Shown piece by piece: positions 33,673 to 45,765 of a stretch of 45,765 nt of DNA (position 1 is its first letter; every line of letters begins with the position of its first letter). The notes beneath the pieces are model-generated. The model ran no database searches. It was not told the origin of the DNA and worked only from the letters and a program-made list of their open reading frames with translations. The position numbers and the translations under genes were made by a program. The stretch comes from Mnemiopsis leidyi (lineage: Eukaryota; Ctenophora; Tentaculata; Lobata; Bolinopsidae), in assembly GCA_000226015.1 (NCBI GenBank), contig JH155463.1:5405-51169 (forward strand), in the 5' to 3' direction.

Positions 33673-36072
33673 GACACATGACAGCTTTTGTTATTATATC
33701 ACAGTGATATTATAATTATTCAGGTAGTGAACTTGTTGTTTGCCTATACCAGGGCTTTAATCGATGATTAAATACTTCCTATCTGATTTCCATTTTGCAC
33801 ATCATTTGTTTGCCTGTAGCAGTTTGGAAATGATTTAATTGTGTCATATAGCATTAATTAAATGAGGTACATTTCATTCCTATTTATAGGCTCCAGATTT
33901 CGAAGGACGATAATAACCTTAAGGTGAAAGACCATAAATGCATATCAACGTAATTTAAAGATAAAAATAAATTTCGAGCAATTGAAACAATTGATGATGG
34001 CATATGTGTGCCAGACAATTTTTCTCTCGAAAATCACTCCCAAATCAAATTTCCATTTCTAAAAGTCTAAAGAGTCGATAAGAATGAGATATGATAGCTA
34101 GTTTTCAACTCACGAAGACAGATACGGACTAGTGGACTTATCATACGTAGAGAAAGAAAAACTAATTTGCTATCTGTCAAACAAGCGTCTTTAAATATCA
34201 GCAATGAATTGGGCATATGCCCATATTTGGTAACGAGGATAAAAATAGGGACATATCCGAAACCATGCATCTGTCAGGGGTCAAATCTGACATGCGGCGT
34301 CCGGCAGTCAAAAATCATTTAAACTTCCTGGGGGACCTTTTCTCGTTAAAAGTATAGGTCTTCCTCAAGGAGGCCCTAAATGAACGGTAGTATGTAGGAA
34401 TGGAACTGAGAAGCCTTACGTGATGCAACCTTTAATTCAATCCGGAATTTTGATCGAACGGGAATATCACCAATTATTTAAAAATGAGGTACACCTTCAC
34501 AAAATTCCTGTCGCGATTCATCCCAAAAAGTCAGACGAATACGGAAGATTGGAAACCAGCCTGGCCATAAGTATGATTTCTGTCAGTACAACTAGATTCA
34601 CAAATTATAATCATATAATTTGCCTGAACAACTCCCACACTATATTTGAAACATAATCCTATGATTCAAATTGCAAATCTCGACCCCCGCATAATTCAAC
34701 AAATTATACACACGGGCGCGTTAGCACCTTAGGATGATCGTCCTGAAATTCGTGTCTGGTTTTTGAATCGCTTGTAATTTTCATGTTTGGGCCTCACAGA
34801 GAGCTCCGTTCAGGTCGTAATGCTTCTTGCCCTGGTACAAAAGGTGTCAGCACCTGATTCCCCCTGATAGAACAATGAGTAGTCCCGTGAGGCAGCCTTT
34901 CTCTCTCTCTGTGGTCCCCATAGCAGGGATACCGTCTCCTGAGCTGAATATCCACCGCGTCTTTTAACACCCAAACTTCTAGGTCGTAGGGGTTCTACTT
35001 GCTCCATCCTTCGATGAAATCACTGGGCCATTTGGGAGGGAACTTCCAGAAAAGATTGCACACACATTATTAGGGTTTAGAAGGGGCTCAATCTTCTTGA
35101 TCGATCATCACGTGAAGTCCAACAATTCGAAATGTATTTTTGTGGGGGTTTCCTCAAGAAACTACAATCGACCTCATTTAAGTTAGATTATTAAGCACTA
35201 AGGATATTTAATTTGGAATAACGACAAATACACTTCAATAACTTAATTATTTGTTTGGTTATCTACCAGACTTACCATAGCAACGTTTATTTGAGAGGTA
35301 GTCGCTGTAAGATTATTAGAAACTTCGAAAGATGCTAGTTACCTCTAAGAGTTGAAAACACCAAAATATTGAGAGATCTTACATCGGTTGTCGTGTGCAG
35401 TTTAAAAACTAAAAAAGAATTGCTACCGCTATTTTGGATAGACGATAGTAAATCATAAATAAAAAGCAAAACATCCTTTGTAGCATTTTTGACAGATGCA
35501 GTCTGATAACTACATCTAGGAGGTAACTTAAATACGATCCGTATTAACAGCATAAAGGACAAGGCTATATGAGGCACTGATTTTATTTACTAAGTGATTA
35601 ATATAATCACGATCAATTTGTGCAACGTGCAAAAAAAAGCGCAATTACGACGAACTTTAATTGCTTATGGAGTATTGCCATAGCAATGTATTTTAATTGC
35701 ATGTCTTCACTCGCCCTGGTTCCCAGTCTGTTGGGCATCGGCTTGTTAACAAAGAAACCGATGTGAGAGGGTCTAGCTAACAAACCGCGATGCACATATA
35801 GTTATACGTTGGTACATAGCTCCCCCTTCGAGCATAAACAAAATCACATATTACAAGAAAAATCATGCAAACTGCTTTGAACTGATACGATTCGATCCAT
35901 CAGTGCAAGTATGGCAAACCAGCAGAAAAGCATATTTACCAAATTTGCGATTCAATAAAAAAGCAGGTCTACAATAACCTAATCCAACCCTAGTCAATGT
36001 GGTTTACGGTTGACTAACACTTATCTGTGAGACCTAAGCAGCTAAGTAGCCTGAGAGAAAATCAGCTAGAGT
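33673..36072. other. Spacer with random-looking ORFs
   Basis: Several 60-80-codon frames occur (for example minus 34810-35007), but none has paired splice sites or a recognisable motif. In the 34810-35007 stretch a second minus frame is also open, which argues against any single one being real. Confidence 0.3.
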
Positions 36073-36640
36073 TTATATGATGCTGCGACAAGATTGAGAG
36101 AGGTTTGGCCTCTCTTTTTTGACCAGACCGAGACACCATGTCCCGCCTCTAAATTCCAGATTGCCACTAACCAGTTGGCCAACCGTTCCCCGGGCAATTT
36201 TGTTAAATATTTCGGCAGTTGTTTTTGTTATATCATAACGGGGCTGTGGGAATTTCTTCTCCTGCTTGCCATTGGCTTTGTAAAGCACGAGCACATGGCA
36301 CACCATTGCGGTGAATAGCCATTATGGCTTTACAACAGAAAAATATACAACCGTGCGAATTTTCAAGTTGAGGACAAAACTCAAATTTCGAGTCCAATCC
36401 AAACCGCGGCTTCAAGTTCAAAAGATTTTCCCGCCAAAATTTCGTATCGCACTTGACCGGGTGGACGGTTCAAGCCACTGCCACTTGACGGAGCCTAGGT
36501 TCTTACTCCGCGTCTGGTGAAGTTCACCCCGAACCTGGTGTCCCCTGAACTTTCCAGGGCCAGTGCGGTCCTGTGAAAGGTGCTACCTCGAGTGACCTGC
36601 CTTACTTTTGTCACGTTGTACGAATGTCGTGGCTCAGAGT
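36073..36640. other. GC-richer block, possible decayed mobile element
   Basis: This stretch is visibly richer in G and C than its surroundings and has overlapping open frames on both strands (for example minus 36306-36073 and 36421-36233, plus 36311-36520). No transposase, reverse transcriptase or integrase motif could be read. A decayed repeat copy is possible, but no second copy is in the window. Confidence 0.25.
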
Positions 36641-37938
36641 CATCTAGAACACTTTGTTTTGACGCGACGTAATGTTGTGACCGGGCGAAGTGGGACCAAC
36701 TGGCACGGCTTTTAACACACCTCTGTTATCAGGACAATTATATCAAGTATTTGATTATATGATAAGTGTGGGAACAATACGATTATGTGATTATACTTCT
36801 CTTCGTGCAACGTCTTTAATTCATCTTGCGATCTGGATTTAGACACAGATATCGTTAAATGAATCTTTTAAGATTTTCTAAGCAAATGAAAGTGGATTAT
36901 TACCAGGCATTAGATTGACATCTGTCAAGTTATCACGCAACAGTAAAGTGAGTTAATCGTATGATCGGTAATGTACTATAGAAAAACAGTTCGCACGAAT
37001 ATGAAGTCTTCCATGGCTTGAATAAACTGGCAAATCACTCACAGCTTTTGTTTTGAGCATGGAAATAGGTTCCTCCTCGATAAGATGTTGTTGATATTAG
37101 ATATAGTATATTATATATAGTCTATATATTATCATCACGGAGTTGGGCAGCTTTTTAAGTCGATTGCTGAAAAGTAGACACTTTAACAATTTTCGTTAGA
37201 ACCTGCAACAAGTCTAGCTACCTATTCCAACACTCTATAGCTCTAAGTTTACAAAGCGTTGTAGCAATTGAACAATTTGTAGAACTTCTGCTCATGGCTT
37301 ACTAAACTAAGATCCATCATGCTACTTGCCTGTAACTTGAATAATTGACTCCGTAAACTTTCATTTCATTATATTTATTTGTAATTTCTAACGTACAGTA
37401 TTACAAAGACAGACAGGAAACTTATGCTCGGTATAATGTGTTGTAGACGCTTTTCAATAATCCTATTTTTTATCATGATCATGTTGGCATTATTTTCATT
37501 GTGATATGGTATTACTTATTTCTTAAGAATATCTTTAGAATATCTATATCTGTATATGAATACTGATATTTTCTGGCTTATCATTCAATTACCATCCGCT
37601 AAACTAAGATGATCAGATTTGTCATTTTATTCAACGTTTTGACATGATTAAATGTCTTAGAAATCATTGATTTTGGAGGAAGTTGGCATATCCTTATACA
37701 TATAACCATCATATCGGATTTCTAATTCTTGGAACAAACGGGATCAATGCAACCTTTGCTGTTCGATTTAATGAAAAAGAAACTTAAATTCAATAGATAG
37801 CTGTCAGTGAGAGGCTAAAATCGTCTTCGATATCTGAAATCGGAGGAAGCGAAAGAACGAGACAAGTCAGACTGTATAGTATCAAGAAGAAAGATTATAC
37901 TATATCAGAATGACTTGTTATTAATTCTATTCGCCAAT

Positions 37939-38244
37939 ATGACGAAGGTAAGATCACTTAGTAGAGCATCATTACTGTATATGGAACTTAAAAAGTCACA
38001 TCAACATTCAACAATTACAAATTTGGAAAACTTTCAAAAGAGAGCTCCAGATCCGGACGGCGGACCAGCAAGCAACAAAAGTTCGTTAAGTCAAACTAAA
38101 AGTTTCAAGATATCCTGGATTCTTCACAAATCAAATCCAATACTACATAACCATCGAGAAAACGAGAATAAAGGGCAATGGTTTCGCGGCGAGGAAGATG
38201 TGGAAAAGAACAAAAGCAGTGCGGGTGTGTTTGTGATAAAGTAA
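37939..38244 (+). other. Candidate small ORF, basic, 101 codons
   Basis: From ATG at 37939 an open frame reads MTKVRSLSRASLLYMELKKS and continues Ser/Lys/Asn-rich to TAA at 38244. It is hydrophilic and protein-like. However, a donor-like AAGGTAAGAT interrupts it 9 bases in, and no homology or poly(A) signal supports it. Confidence 0.25.
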
Positions 38245-38788
38245 TGAGCTACGACCAGGATCATCGCCTAAAAGCCTAAAGTCGCTATCATTCAGGCAGA
38301 TAAAGGTATGACGAAAACAACTAATGTGACCTTAATGACGTCAACTCAATAACAATAACATTGCGGGGCTTATAATGGTCGTCATGACAACGTTGTGATA
38401 TCACTAAAACCACCTTTAGTGTGCTTCCTGGTCCTACGGGTATCAAACTTACAGTCTAAAAAGTGTCCTTTTAAAACGTCTGGTGTCTACTTCTTAAAGC
38501 CTGCTTTATTTTTAGTAGCATGAACTTTAATGAAGATCGAAAGACGAAAGTTTTGTTAAGGTATAATATGGTACCAGTGTGAAACAATCGCTGTTTCATG
38601 ATTCATCCTGTTTTTCAGTCAGGGCTTCTCGCAGATAACTCTCAAATTAATAGTCTTTTCGATTTTTATCTACATTTTGTATTGCTTATGCTTGCAGGAC
38701 TAGCCGATTAACGGAACACACAAAATAAATTGTAAAAAATGAACGAGAAAATGTGACGTACTTATTTATCAAACTCTCATTCGGCACT

Positions 38789-38944
38789 TAATTTAAATTT
38801 AGACATTGCACCAGCATTTTTTGAGATGCACAAAATGGGCTGAACTTTTGAACTCCTCATGAAACGGTTAATTTTAGTAGTTTCCTCCATCCTCTGCTCG
38901 TGCAGATAAATGACCTGCTCTTTCTCCTCCTTGTTTTTCGCTTG
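38789..38944 (-). other. Weak candidate 3' exon, charged helix
   Basis: After an AG the minus frame reads KNKEEKEQVIYLHEQRMEET and then KINRFMRSSKV before TAA at 38789. A charged helix of this type is common near the C-terminus of some animal and transposon-encoded proteins. No partner exon was found. Confidence 0.2.
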
Positions 38945-39939
38945 CTACGCCTGTTTTTTTCTTCCTCCGCGCTAGACAGTGTCTAACCAGCGAGTTTTTA
39001 AGCGTCTAGCTGAAAGGTTAAGCAGTTGATCTAAGTCAGCCGATGAAGGACCTACCTTTAAGAAAATAAAAATATGAAATGAAAAATCTGGTGAAAAACG
39101 TTTACGCTCGTTCACGTTGTACTTGTAGATTCACCGTTTAACTTTATACCTACATTCGTGCAATATGCGTGATTGCCCTTGATAGGCAGTTGGGCATTGG
39201 GTTTTTGGGATTCTTTTCGTTTTCATTATTTTTAAAAAAATTCTAAATGAAGTTTTGAATTGGTTTATATTGGTTTTTGGCATAGGTTTTTGTCATTTGT
39301 GAAGAAAATTATTCAAAATTATATTTATGCTGGTTAGTGGTTACGTTGTTGTGCAGCCCTAAAATTACAGCTAAATTATATTATAGATAACTGATAATTA
39401 ATACAGATCAAACTATTGAGGTTCTGAAAGTGGAAAAACTTTGTATATTAGAAAATCATAACACGAATAAATATATGAGTTCAATAGTAATGTTTCCTCC
39501 AGTCTCTCTATGTTTGATCAAAGCAAACGTCTAAAATACACGCATACGCATTATACACACATTCAAACATAATCTGCTTCATCACCAAATTCAGTTCTTT
39601 CTCCTTCTTCTGCACAGTGTCCATTGAATAACCCAGCTGCCAGGCGTGTTACACAGCAGGGTGCTGTGTGTATTGAGTAGCTGATAAAAGTTACTGATAA
39701 CAGAGCTATTAAAGTCGATGCGTAAGCTAAACTTATAGTTGTACTGAACTGAACGTGATCATCTGTTTGTTGTAATGGCTAAATTGAGGGTAAAACTCCA
39801 AATTTTGATATTCCGAAAATAACACAAAAATAGCATAGTAAACTAAAAAAACAAAATAAGTCATAAAAACTGCATAAATTGTACACCAAATTTGGCATTG
39901 GTTTTTGTTGGATTTTTTATGTTTTTGGCAAATTTATGA

Positions 39940-40057
39940 AGAAATGTATCTTTGGATGGGTGACAAACTTTAACCAATCGGAAGCCATCAAGCACTGTTT
40001 TTTTAGATTATCATTGGTCAAAATTTTGGACCCCTCCCTTAAAATAGCTTTCTTTAT
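39940..40057. mobile_element. Palindromic MITE-like element, copy C
   Basis: A degenerate 118-bp inverted repeat. The left arm has GGATGGGTGACAAACTTT and AACCAATCGGAAGCC. The right arm has ATTGGTCAAAATTTTGG and ACCCCTCCCTTAAAATAGCT. The loop carries GCACTGTTTTTTTAG as in copy B. Confidence 0.65.
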
Positions 40058-43000
40058 AAAGTTTCACTATAATTTTTTATGTCATTGTCACTAGCTAAAA
40101 TCATCCTTGATCGTTGATCTTTAACTTACAGCTAGAATTTCGATTCGGGAACCTATCATTTCTAATTTAGACTCAGCTCCATCCACCTCATTGTTATTGT
40201 CAGTTTCGCTTTTCTTGACGTAAGAAAATTGCTTTTTGAGCTATAAACAGTATCTCTCACTGACAATCCCATAATCACATGTTGAATTTTCAATTAATTT
40301 CAAGAGCGTTAATCATAATCATAATAATAATGATAATGTAAGTGTGACACGTCAAAGCACTGCCACTGGTTGTCGTTCAGAGGCAGCAGGGCTAGGGAAT
40401 GTCTGTCAAGATAAGACTCTCTGGTATCAGACATAACGGCGATCGTTAACACATGTCGTCTTCACTTTGTTATAGAATTTGTTTGAAATTTCAAACAAGC
40501 AATCCGGCCTACGTCAACCAACCGTCCGCCGTGAAAGAAAGCTCAGATTGCCCCCTCTTTAGCTGGTCCAGTCAGGTAGATCTGTTTAATTCCATGTATA
40601 AACTTTGTAGGGTATTCATGGAAAAACATTTCAGGGCATTATTCATATTGCTTGATTTGATTGCTCTGCTCCTTGTTTCCAGGTCTAAACGCCAGGAATT
40701 TCAAGTTATTGCTGTCCATGCTCCTTAGCTCTTTAACTGTTATATTCCCTGTTTGCCACTGCCGCTTGGTCTACCTTTAATAGAAATATTCTCATTTTCA
40801 CTTTGAATCTAACTCATTTTATGAAGGTTTCTGGGAAGTCATAAGTCATGGACATAATACTCAGTTCACAGTAGATTTTTTCGTACGTTATTTTCACTGG
40901 ATATGTTTAATTCTAATGTTAAAGAATCCGGAATTCCTGATAGCCGTTACTGCGTTTCTTTCAAACGTCTCTGTAAATTTCTTCATCTTTCTTTGAAGAG
41001 AAATGTTAATGAAAGGTTTAAAGGCAGTTAAGACAACTATGACAATACCCCTACTCTACTACTAAGGTACTATATCTCAGAGATTTACGCGGTGATGCTG
41101 AGTAGCCCTACGTTTTCTCCCCCTTTGACGCACCGTCCTACCTCCTCTTCACGTATCATACTGTAACTAAGAAGCTAGCGTTAAACGAAACATTTTTCTC
41201 TCTCATTAATGACATTTGCGTCAGTTCACGTCGTAAGATTTAACATCCAACAATACGATTCTGTGGCGTTTTGTGACATGCCGCGCTGTCCAAACAGCTC
41301 AAAATCAGAAGCCCGGGACAACCAGAAAACCTGCAACTTAGCATGCCCCCTTATAGAGTTATAGTAAAACCTTTGATTGTCGCTGAAACCATAGTAGTCT
41401 ATATTATAAAACAATCTGACCAGTGACTATAGTTACAGGCTTTAGTCCGGTGCTGGGTAGTCCCGCCAGGAGAAAGGCGCAGGAAGTGGTAAATTTTGCT
41501 TTGAGGATATTTTCGACACATGATGAACTATTTGAGTTATGTGGACAGGTTCATTAAATCGGAGTTTAGTGAGCCTACTTGCTGTAGCAGTTAACAGACC
41601 TGTCATTTTTTGTCACGTGTTGCTAAAGCGGGAAATTCTCCGTTCATTTTTAACAGGAATTGTTTCCTGCAAACTAAAAACGGACATGGAGAAAGGAAAC
41701 GGAGGTTTTCTTTTAAGTTTGTCGCAGAATGTCGCTGTTTGGCCTGCAATGCTGCGTCAAATTAAGAATCAATTACATCAAGAAGTTTATAACATTAAGG
41801 TTTTTGTTCATTTAACATTTCTGTCTTTACCCCACATAAACGATATTTCCAAACTACCTAATAAGATTTTTTATTGGTAGAATTATAACCCTCAAAAACA
41901 AGACATTTAATTCTATAATAATTATATGATATATTAGTGTTACAATTGACAATTTTGCTTTCCTCACGATGGCCAAAATCCTAACAGGTTCAGAAAGCAA
42001 GATAAGACATTTTTACCAATAACCCCTAAACTTAGCCAGTGATCACGCTTCACTTCATGCCAACTGCACCTGGCCGAAACAATTCATTCATGAAGTTATG
42101 AGCAATGAGCATGATCAAATTGCCCCTCCACCCACGCTTCTTCTCTGGCTAATGACAGTGTTTCACAACACATCTTGTGCTCCCTTCCTGTTCCAGGTAT
42201 CCTCTTCACACTTAAATCAGAATTACATCCCGGATGTTAAATGGGGTGCATGTGCGGAAATTCGTAGTTCATGCTTCTGATTCTGGTTCCATTTACAATG
42301 ACGTATATCTTTGGGTTTTTCAAGATTATTCGAGGAACCGCTCTTCAATATGATCAAATTTTATCATCTTTCTCAAGGTAAAATCGTTGCTGTCCTGCAT
42401 CATGAAAATAGGGAAAGGGATCGGATTCACAAAATTGTTCATGACGTGGTTTACCAAGCCGCCATGACCTTATTGGAGTTTTGATTTCGATCATAAGATT
42501 CCGTATCCGTAACTCAGTAAGTTATACACATCCTTTATAAGTTAGAAAATTAGAGTGAAGTCATGGTCACTTAACTCAAAAACAAAGTGTTTGGTATTGG
42601 TAACATTTTCTAAGATATTATAATTTTCGTTTTACTTATTTAATTTTATTTTCAGTCCATAAGTTATACACATACAGGTATAATCTCTAAATTACCCACT
42701 TCCTCACATGTTAGCTCTGACCTAGACGTTTAGTCAGGCTGCCCTCCATGTCCAGTGTCTACCCTAGACCCCTGACCTGGACGTGACCCTCTGTGACTAA
42801 ACATAGAGATACTGTTGTAAGTTGTTCATTCTCTAATCGGTAGTGACACTTCCATGTTCATTCTCCCAGCTGTACCTTCATTTAACTTTGGGCCGTGTTT
42901 AACCCCGACCTAGAGGATGGAACAGAGAAGGTACAGCACCTGTCAGAGTCATGTCGTCAAGAGAGTTTAACCTTAGGTGACTCGTGAGCTCGCTATTTTT

Positions 43001-44570
43001 ACCCTCCCCTTCGTTCTATTTTTAGTAACATTGTTTACTCTTCAAACGTTTAACACGAGCCTCAATTAATTTAAATGACAATCTGAAGTCGCATTGACGG
43101 ACTTTGATGGGTCTAATGATTTATTATAGAGATGACATTTGTAATACAAGAATTATCCTTCTTATTGAGCCTACAACTTCAAGGAGCACTGTAATCACCA
43201 AGACCCAACATGCATGTCTCATGTGGCTGTATGACACATAATAGTTACTTATATATATTAAATTATGTTTTGAAAGTTCTGTTACCGTAGCGAATCTACA
43301 TTTTAAGTTCTACCCAAAAAATGTTAAGTTCTTCTGAAACAACAAATTTAATTCCATCACGACCATTGATAAACTTCTTGGAAAAGTTTTCAAAATCTTA
43401 AAAAAGTAAAGGTTTTTTTGCATTTGCAACAATCGTTAACCACCGTTTTTTTCGGATAATTATCATCGCCGGCGTGACATTATTATTCCCAAACTACAAT
43501 TATTTGCTATTCCCTCAGCTGTAAGTTTAAATCTTATGTAACCTCAGGTATGCCGTAGTAATCTCTTTATCCCTCCAGAATACTCACCAGATCCCCGCTA
43601 ATCGCCATACAACGTCTAGTGGCCTCATTGGACCACAACCTTTCCCGCCAGAAATCCATCAATAAAGTTTAGTTGTGGCCGTTAATCGTTACGGCAATCC
43701 TTTTTCTCTGGGCGCCGCGACCCTTGTATTTGTATTAGGTGAAAGGTTGATGTATTGCTTTGGGAGACTCATGTCACGACTGATTATGTCATGTCTCGGT
43801 TTCTTGGCTCTTATCTCAGGAAGTGTTGGGTTATTCATGTGGGCTAGGAGCCAGTGTCCTCAGTAAACCTAATACTCCAGTGTCCTAAATCCTAATCGGA
43901 AACTCCATTACTGAGGTGGGCGCGTACAGCTAATTTCTGCCAAGGGAGGGGGTATACGGAAACAATTCTCTGATTTCAAGATTTCTCATTCGCTCAATGA
44001 AATTTTCAATCTAATACTCAGCTCAAGACTGGTTCGCGAGTGCGCCAAAATTAATCTGTTGATCGTGGTATGGCAGCTATTTAGCTGATTCCATACTCTC
44101 GAAATGACAATCTCGCAAGACAAAACTGATCAACCCACCTATATTTAAGTATTAAATAGTCCACCCATGTCCAATATGTTCAATAATATTCAAATTTCTC
44201 TGTGGTCAAATATGGTACACGCTGTCACATATCAGAATGAGAAAATTGATTAGTCGAGACGGAACCGTAGCAATATGTCGGGCGTGACGGCTGAATGAGA
44301 AAATGCTTAAAAACTGTGACATTTTTAGATCAATGATGAAATCTTGGATAAGTAATGAACTTTTGTAAATAAGACACCCAGGAAATGCAGTAATCCTGAT
44401 CAAACTTTTTCGGTATTTTTTAGGCACAACTTTATCGAATTATTTGTGAACAAAAATTAAAAAGACTATATTGTCAAGTTTTTAGGCTCAAAAGACTCAA
44501 ATTCAACGATACGCGATATGAAAGCTATAACTGCCGTATGTAATTGTAATGTGTCGCAAATTCTCGCAAA
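40058..44570. other. Gene-poor stretch
   Basis: No gene could be supported. ORFs at 40453-40728, 41539-41880 and 43675-43866 (+) are open but lack splice partners and motifs. The last is hydrophobic and could be a chance membrane-like frame. No tandem repeats of note. Confidence 0.35.
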
Positions 44571-44759
44571 GGAGATGTCGCAAATTTTCAAAAATTGTAT
44601 ACCTCATCTCTCGAGATTTATTGACCCTTCTTAAGTTAATTAGTTATCAGTGAGCTAATCCCTTCACATTGTTCACATGAAATCGACTGACCCTTAACAG
44701 TCTGCTTAAAAACAGAAATATTTTGAGATCAACATTTTTGAAAAATTTGCGACACCTCC
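44571..44759. mobile_element. 189-bp element with 25-bp terminal inverted repeats
   Basis: The left end GGAGATGTCGCAAATTTTCA and the right end, read on the other strand, GGAGGTGTCGCAAATTTTTC match over about 25 bp with one mismatch and one extra T. A further partial copy of the terminal word (GTGTCGCAAATTCTCGCAAA) lies immediately left at 44551. There is no coding capacity. It fits a MITE, though a target-site duplication is not obvious. Confidence 0.65.
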
Positions 44760-45637
44760 CAACAAATGTCGTACATTGTTTATATTGTTCACTTCACTAA
44801 GAACACTTGGCCGTGGATCTGATACCTTCATCTTATGCATAAAAAATAGTTGACTGGCTTATATGCTTGGCTTGTGTTAATAAATGGCCTTTTAAAACTA
44901 GACTTATCCTTCTAGAAGCGGACGTTCATATCTACATATGGACTTCTATATCTACAATAGACTTCTATTATAATTGGGAGGATACTTTGTCGTCTAATCT
45001 GGAAATGAGCAGGAAACTAGCTGCGTTCATGTGTACTTGTATTCTACCCAATCTCATTATCAGCTGATGAAGGCACTTCCCCCCATGATTTTTAAAGCTG
45101 AACACACCCAGATGGCCTAGTTATACTGCCCCACACAGCCCTCTAAGCTAATATCACCTTTTTTATCTGGAGTAACTTTTGTCCGTGACGAAGTGTCTAG
45201 ACCAAACCAGCCAGCCCCTACCTGAGTTTCCTGTCGGCTTTATAACTTTCTAAAGCAGAAGTTACCTTACTCTGAGATGTTGCTCCTTTATTGAATTATC
45301 CGTAATTTAATGTTATTTGTTTTATTGGGATTGGGTTTCTTTCGGGATTAATGTAATCGGAAAACCAAAGGATTTTCATCGTGTGAGCTGAGGGAAAATA
45401 GAATTAGCATATCACGTACGTACTTATACATATCATGAACCATGGCTCACCTCATATCACCAATATATCTAAATATATACGGTCCAGCGCTATAAACCCC
45501 TCACGATCAAGGAGGGAGCTAGGTTAACCTCTATTGTCCAACTTGGTAATTCTCGGAGCTATACCAGGAGCTTCACCGTCCACTCTGGCACGTGGCTGTA
45601 AATAGTAAATTAGTGCTTTTACAGACTACATAATATG
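44760..45637. other. Spacer, nothing recognised
   Basis: A/T-rich sequence with only short random ORFs. A TACGTACGTA-type palindrome occurs near 45415-45424. Confidence 0.35.
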
Positions 45638-45765
45638 GCACTGTAGTGACATGGCCTACAGGCGAATATAACACTAGGTAGTTACATGGCCTACAGACGA
45701 ATATAGCACTGTAGTGACATGGCCTACAGACGAATATAGCACTGTAGTTACATGGCCTACAGACG
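45638..45765. repeat. 33-bp tandem repeat running off the window
   Basis: Nearly four units of about 33 bp with the core ACATGGCCTACAGACGAATA and GCACTGTAGT. The second unit is 35 bp. The array is cut by the window end. Confidence 0.9.

Noticed and set aside
34810..35007. 65-codon minus ORF starting MEQVEPLRPRS
   Set aside because: A second minus frame is open over the same stretch (YDLEVWVLKDAVDIQ), neither has splice partners, and no motif is recognised.
41539..41880. 113-codon + ORF
   Set aside because: No recognisable motif or exon boundary, and A/T-rich codons like the surrounding non-coding sequence.
43675..43866. Hydrophobic 63-codon + ORF that could be a membrane peptide
   Set aside because: It does not begin with ATG and lacks any supporting signal or partner exon.

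Overview
The window is nuclear DNA of an animal, most likely an invertebrate. Its genes are split by short GT-AG introns (about 50-600 bp). Poly(A) signals follow several stop codons, and hAT-like and Merlin/ISXO2-like transposase relics, palindromic MITE-like elements and many minisatellites are present. A 518-bp run of N shows it is a draft scaffold. I cannot place the species. All gene models were built by hand from splice signals, reading phase and internal homology; no search was run.

Left part (1-9.2 kb): the last codons of an unknown + strand gene (1-22) face a minus-strand, hAT-transposase-derived gene with a BED-like zinc finger (473-2189). Three + strand genes follow closely: an RGG-repeat/coiled-coil gene (3039-4960), a 70-residue Gly/Cys-rich gene (5364-5691) and a 387-residue gene of a new family (6017-8852). 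A poly(A) signal lies only 58 bp before the second start codon, and acceptor-like sites sit just before the second and third start codons. That spacing resembles an operon processed by spliced-leader trans-splicing.

Middle part (11.5-28.5 kb): four genes lie on the minus strand. They are a PLAC8-domain gene (11530-13329, 5' end not found), the 3' exons of an RG/RGG-rich basic protein (15689-16645), a 405-residue paralogue of the 6017 gene (19910-23609) and a 379-residue protein of unknown type (24475-28487). A decayed Merlin/ISXO2 transposase piece (16964-17374) and a 17-bp minisatellite broken by the assembly gap lie between them.

Right part (28.5-45.8 kb): I find no convincing gene. It holds a few weak ORFs, a tRNA-Ser-like relic, two MITE-like elements and a 33-bp tandem repeat running off the window end.

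The main novelty is the protein family shared by the genes at 6017-8852 and 19910-23609, with looser similarity to those at 3039-4960 and 15689-16645. Its members combine disordered RGG or Gly-rich segments, Lys tracts, an RNHHER motif, a conserved 42-residue exon and a short coiled coil. RGG plus Lys-rich segments suggest RNA binding or condensate formation, but that is inference only.
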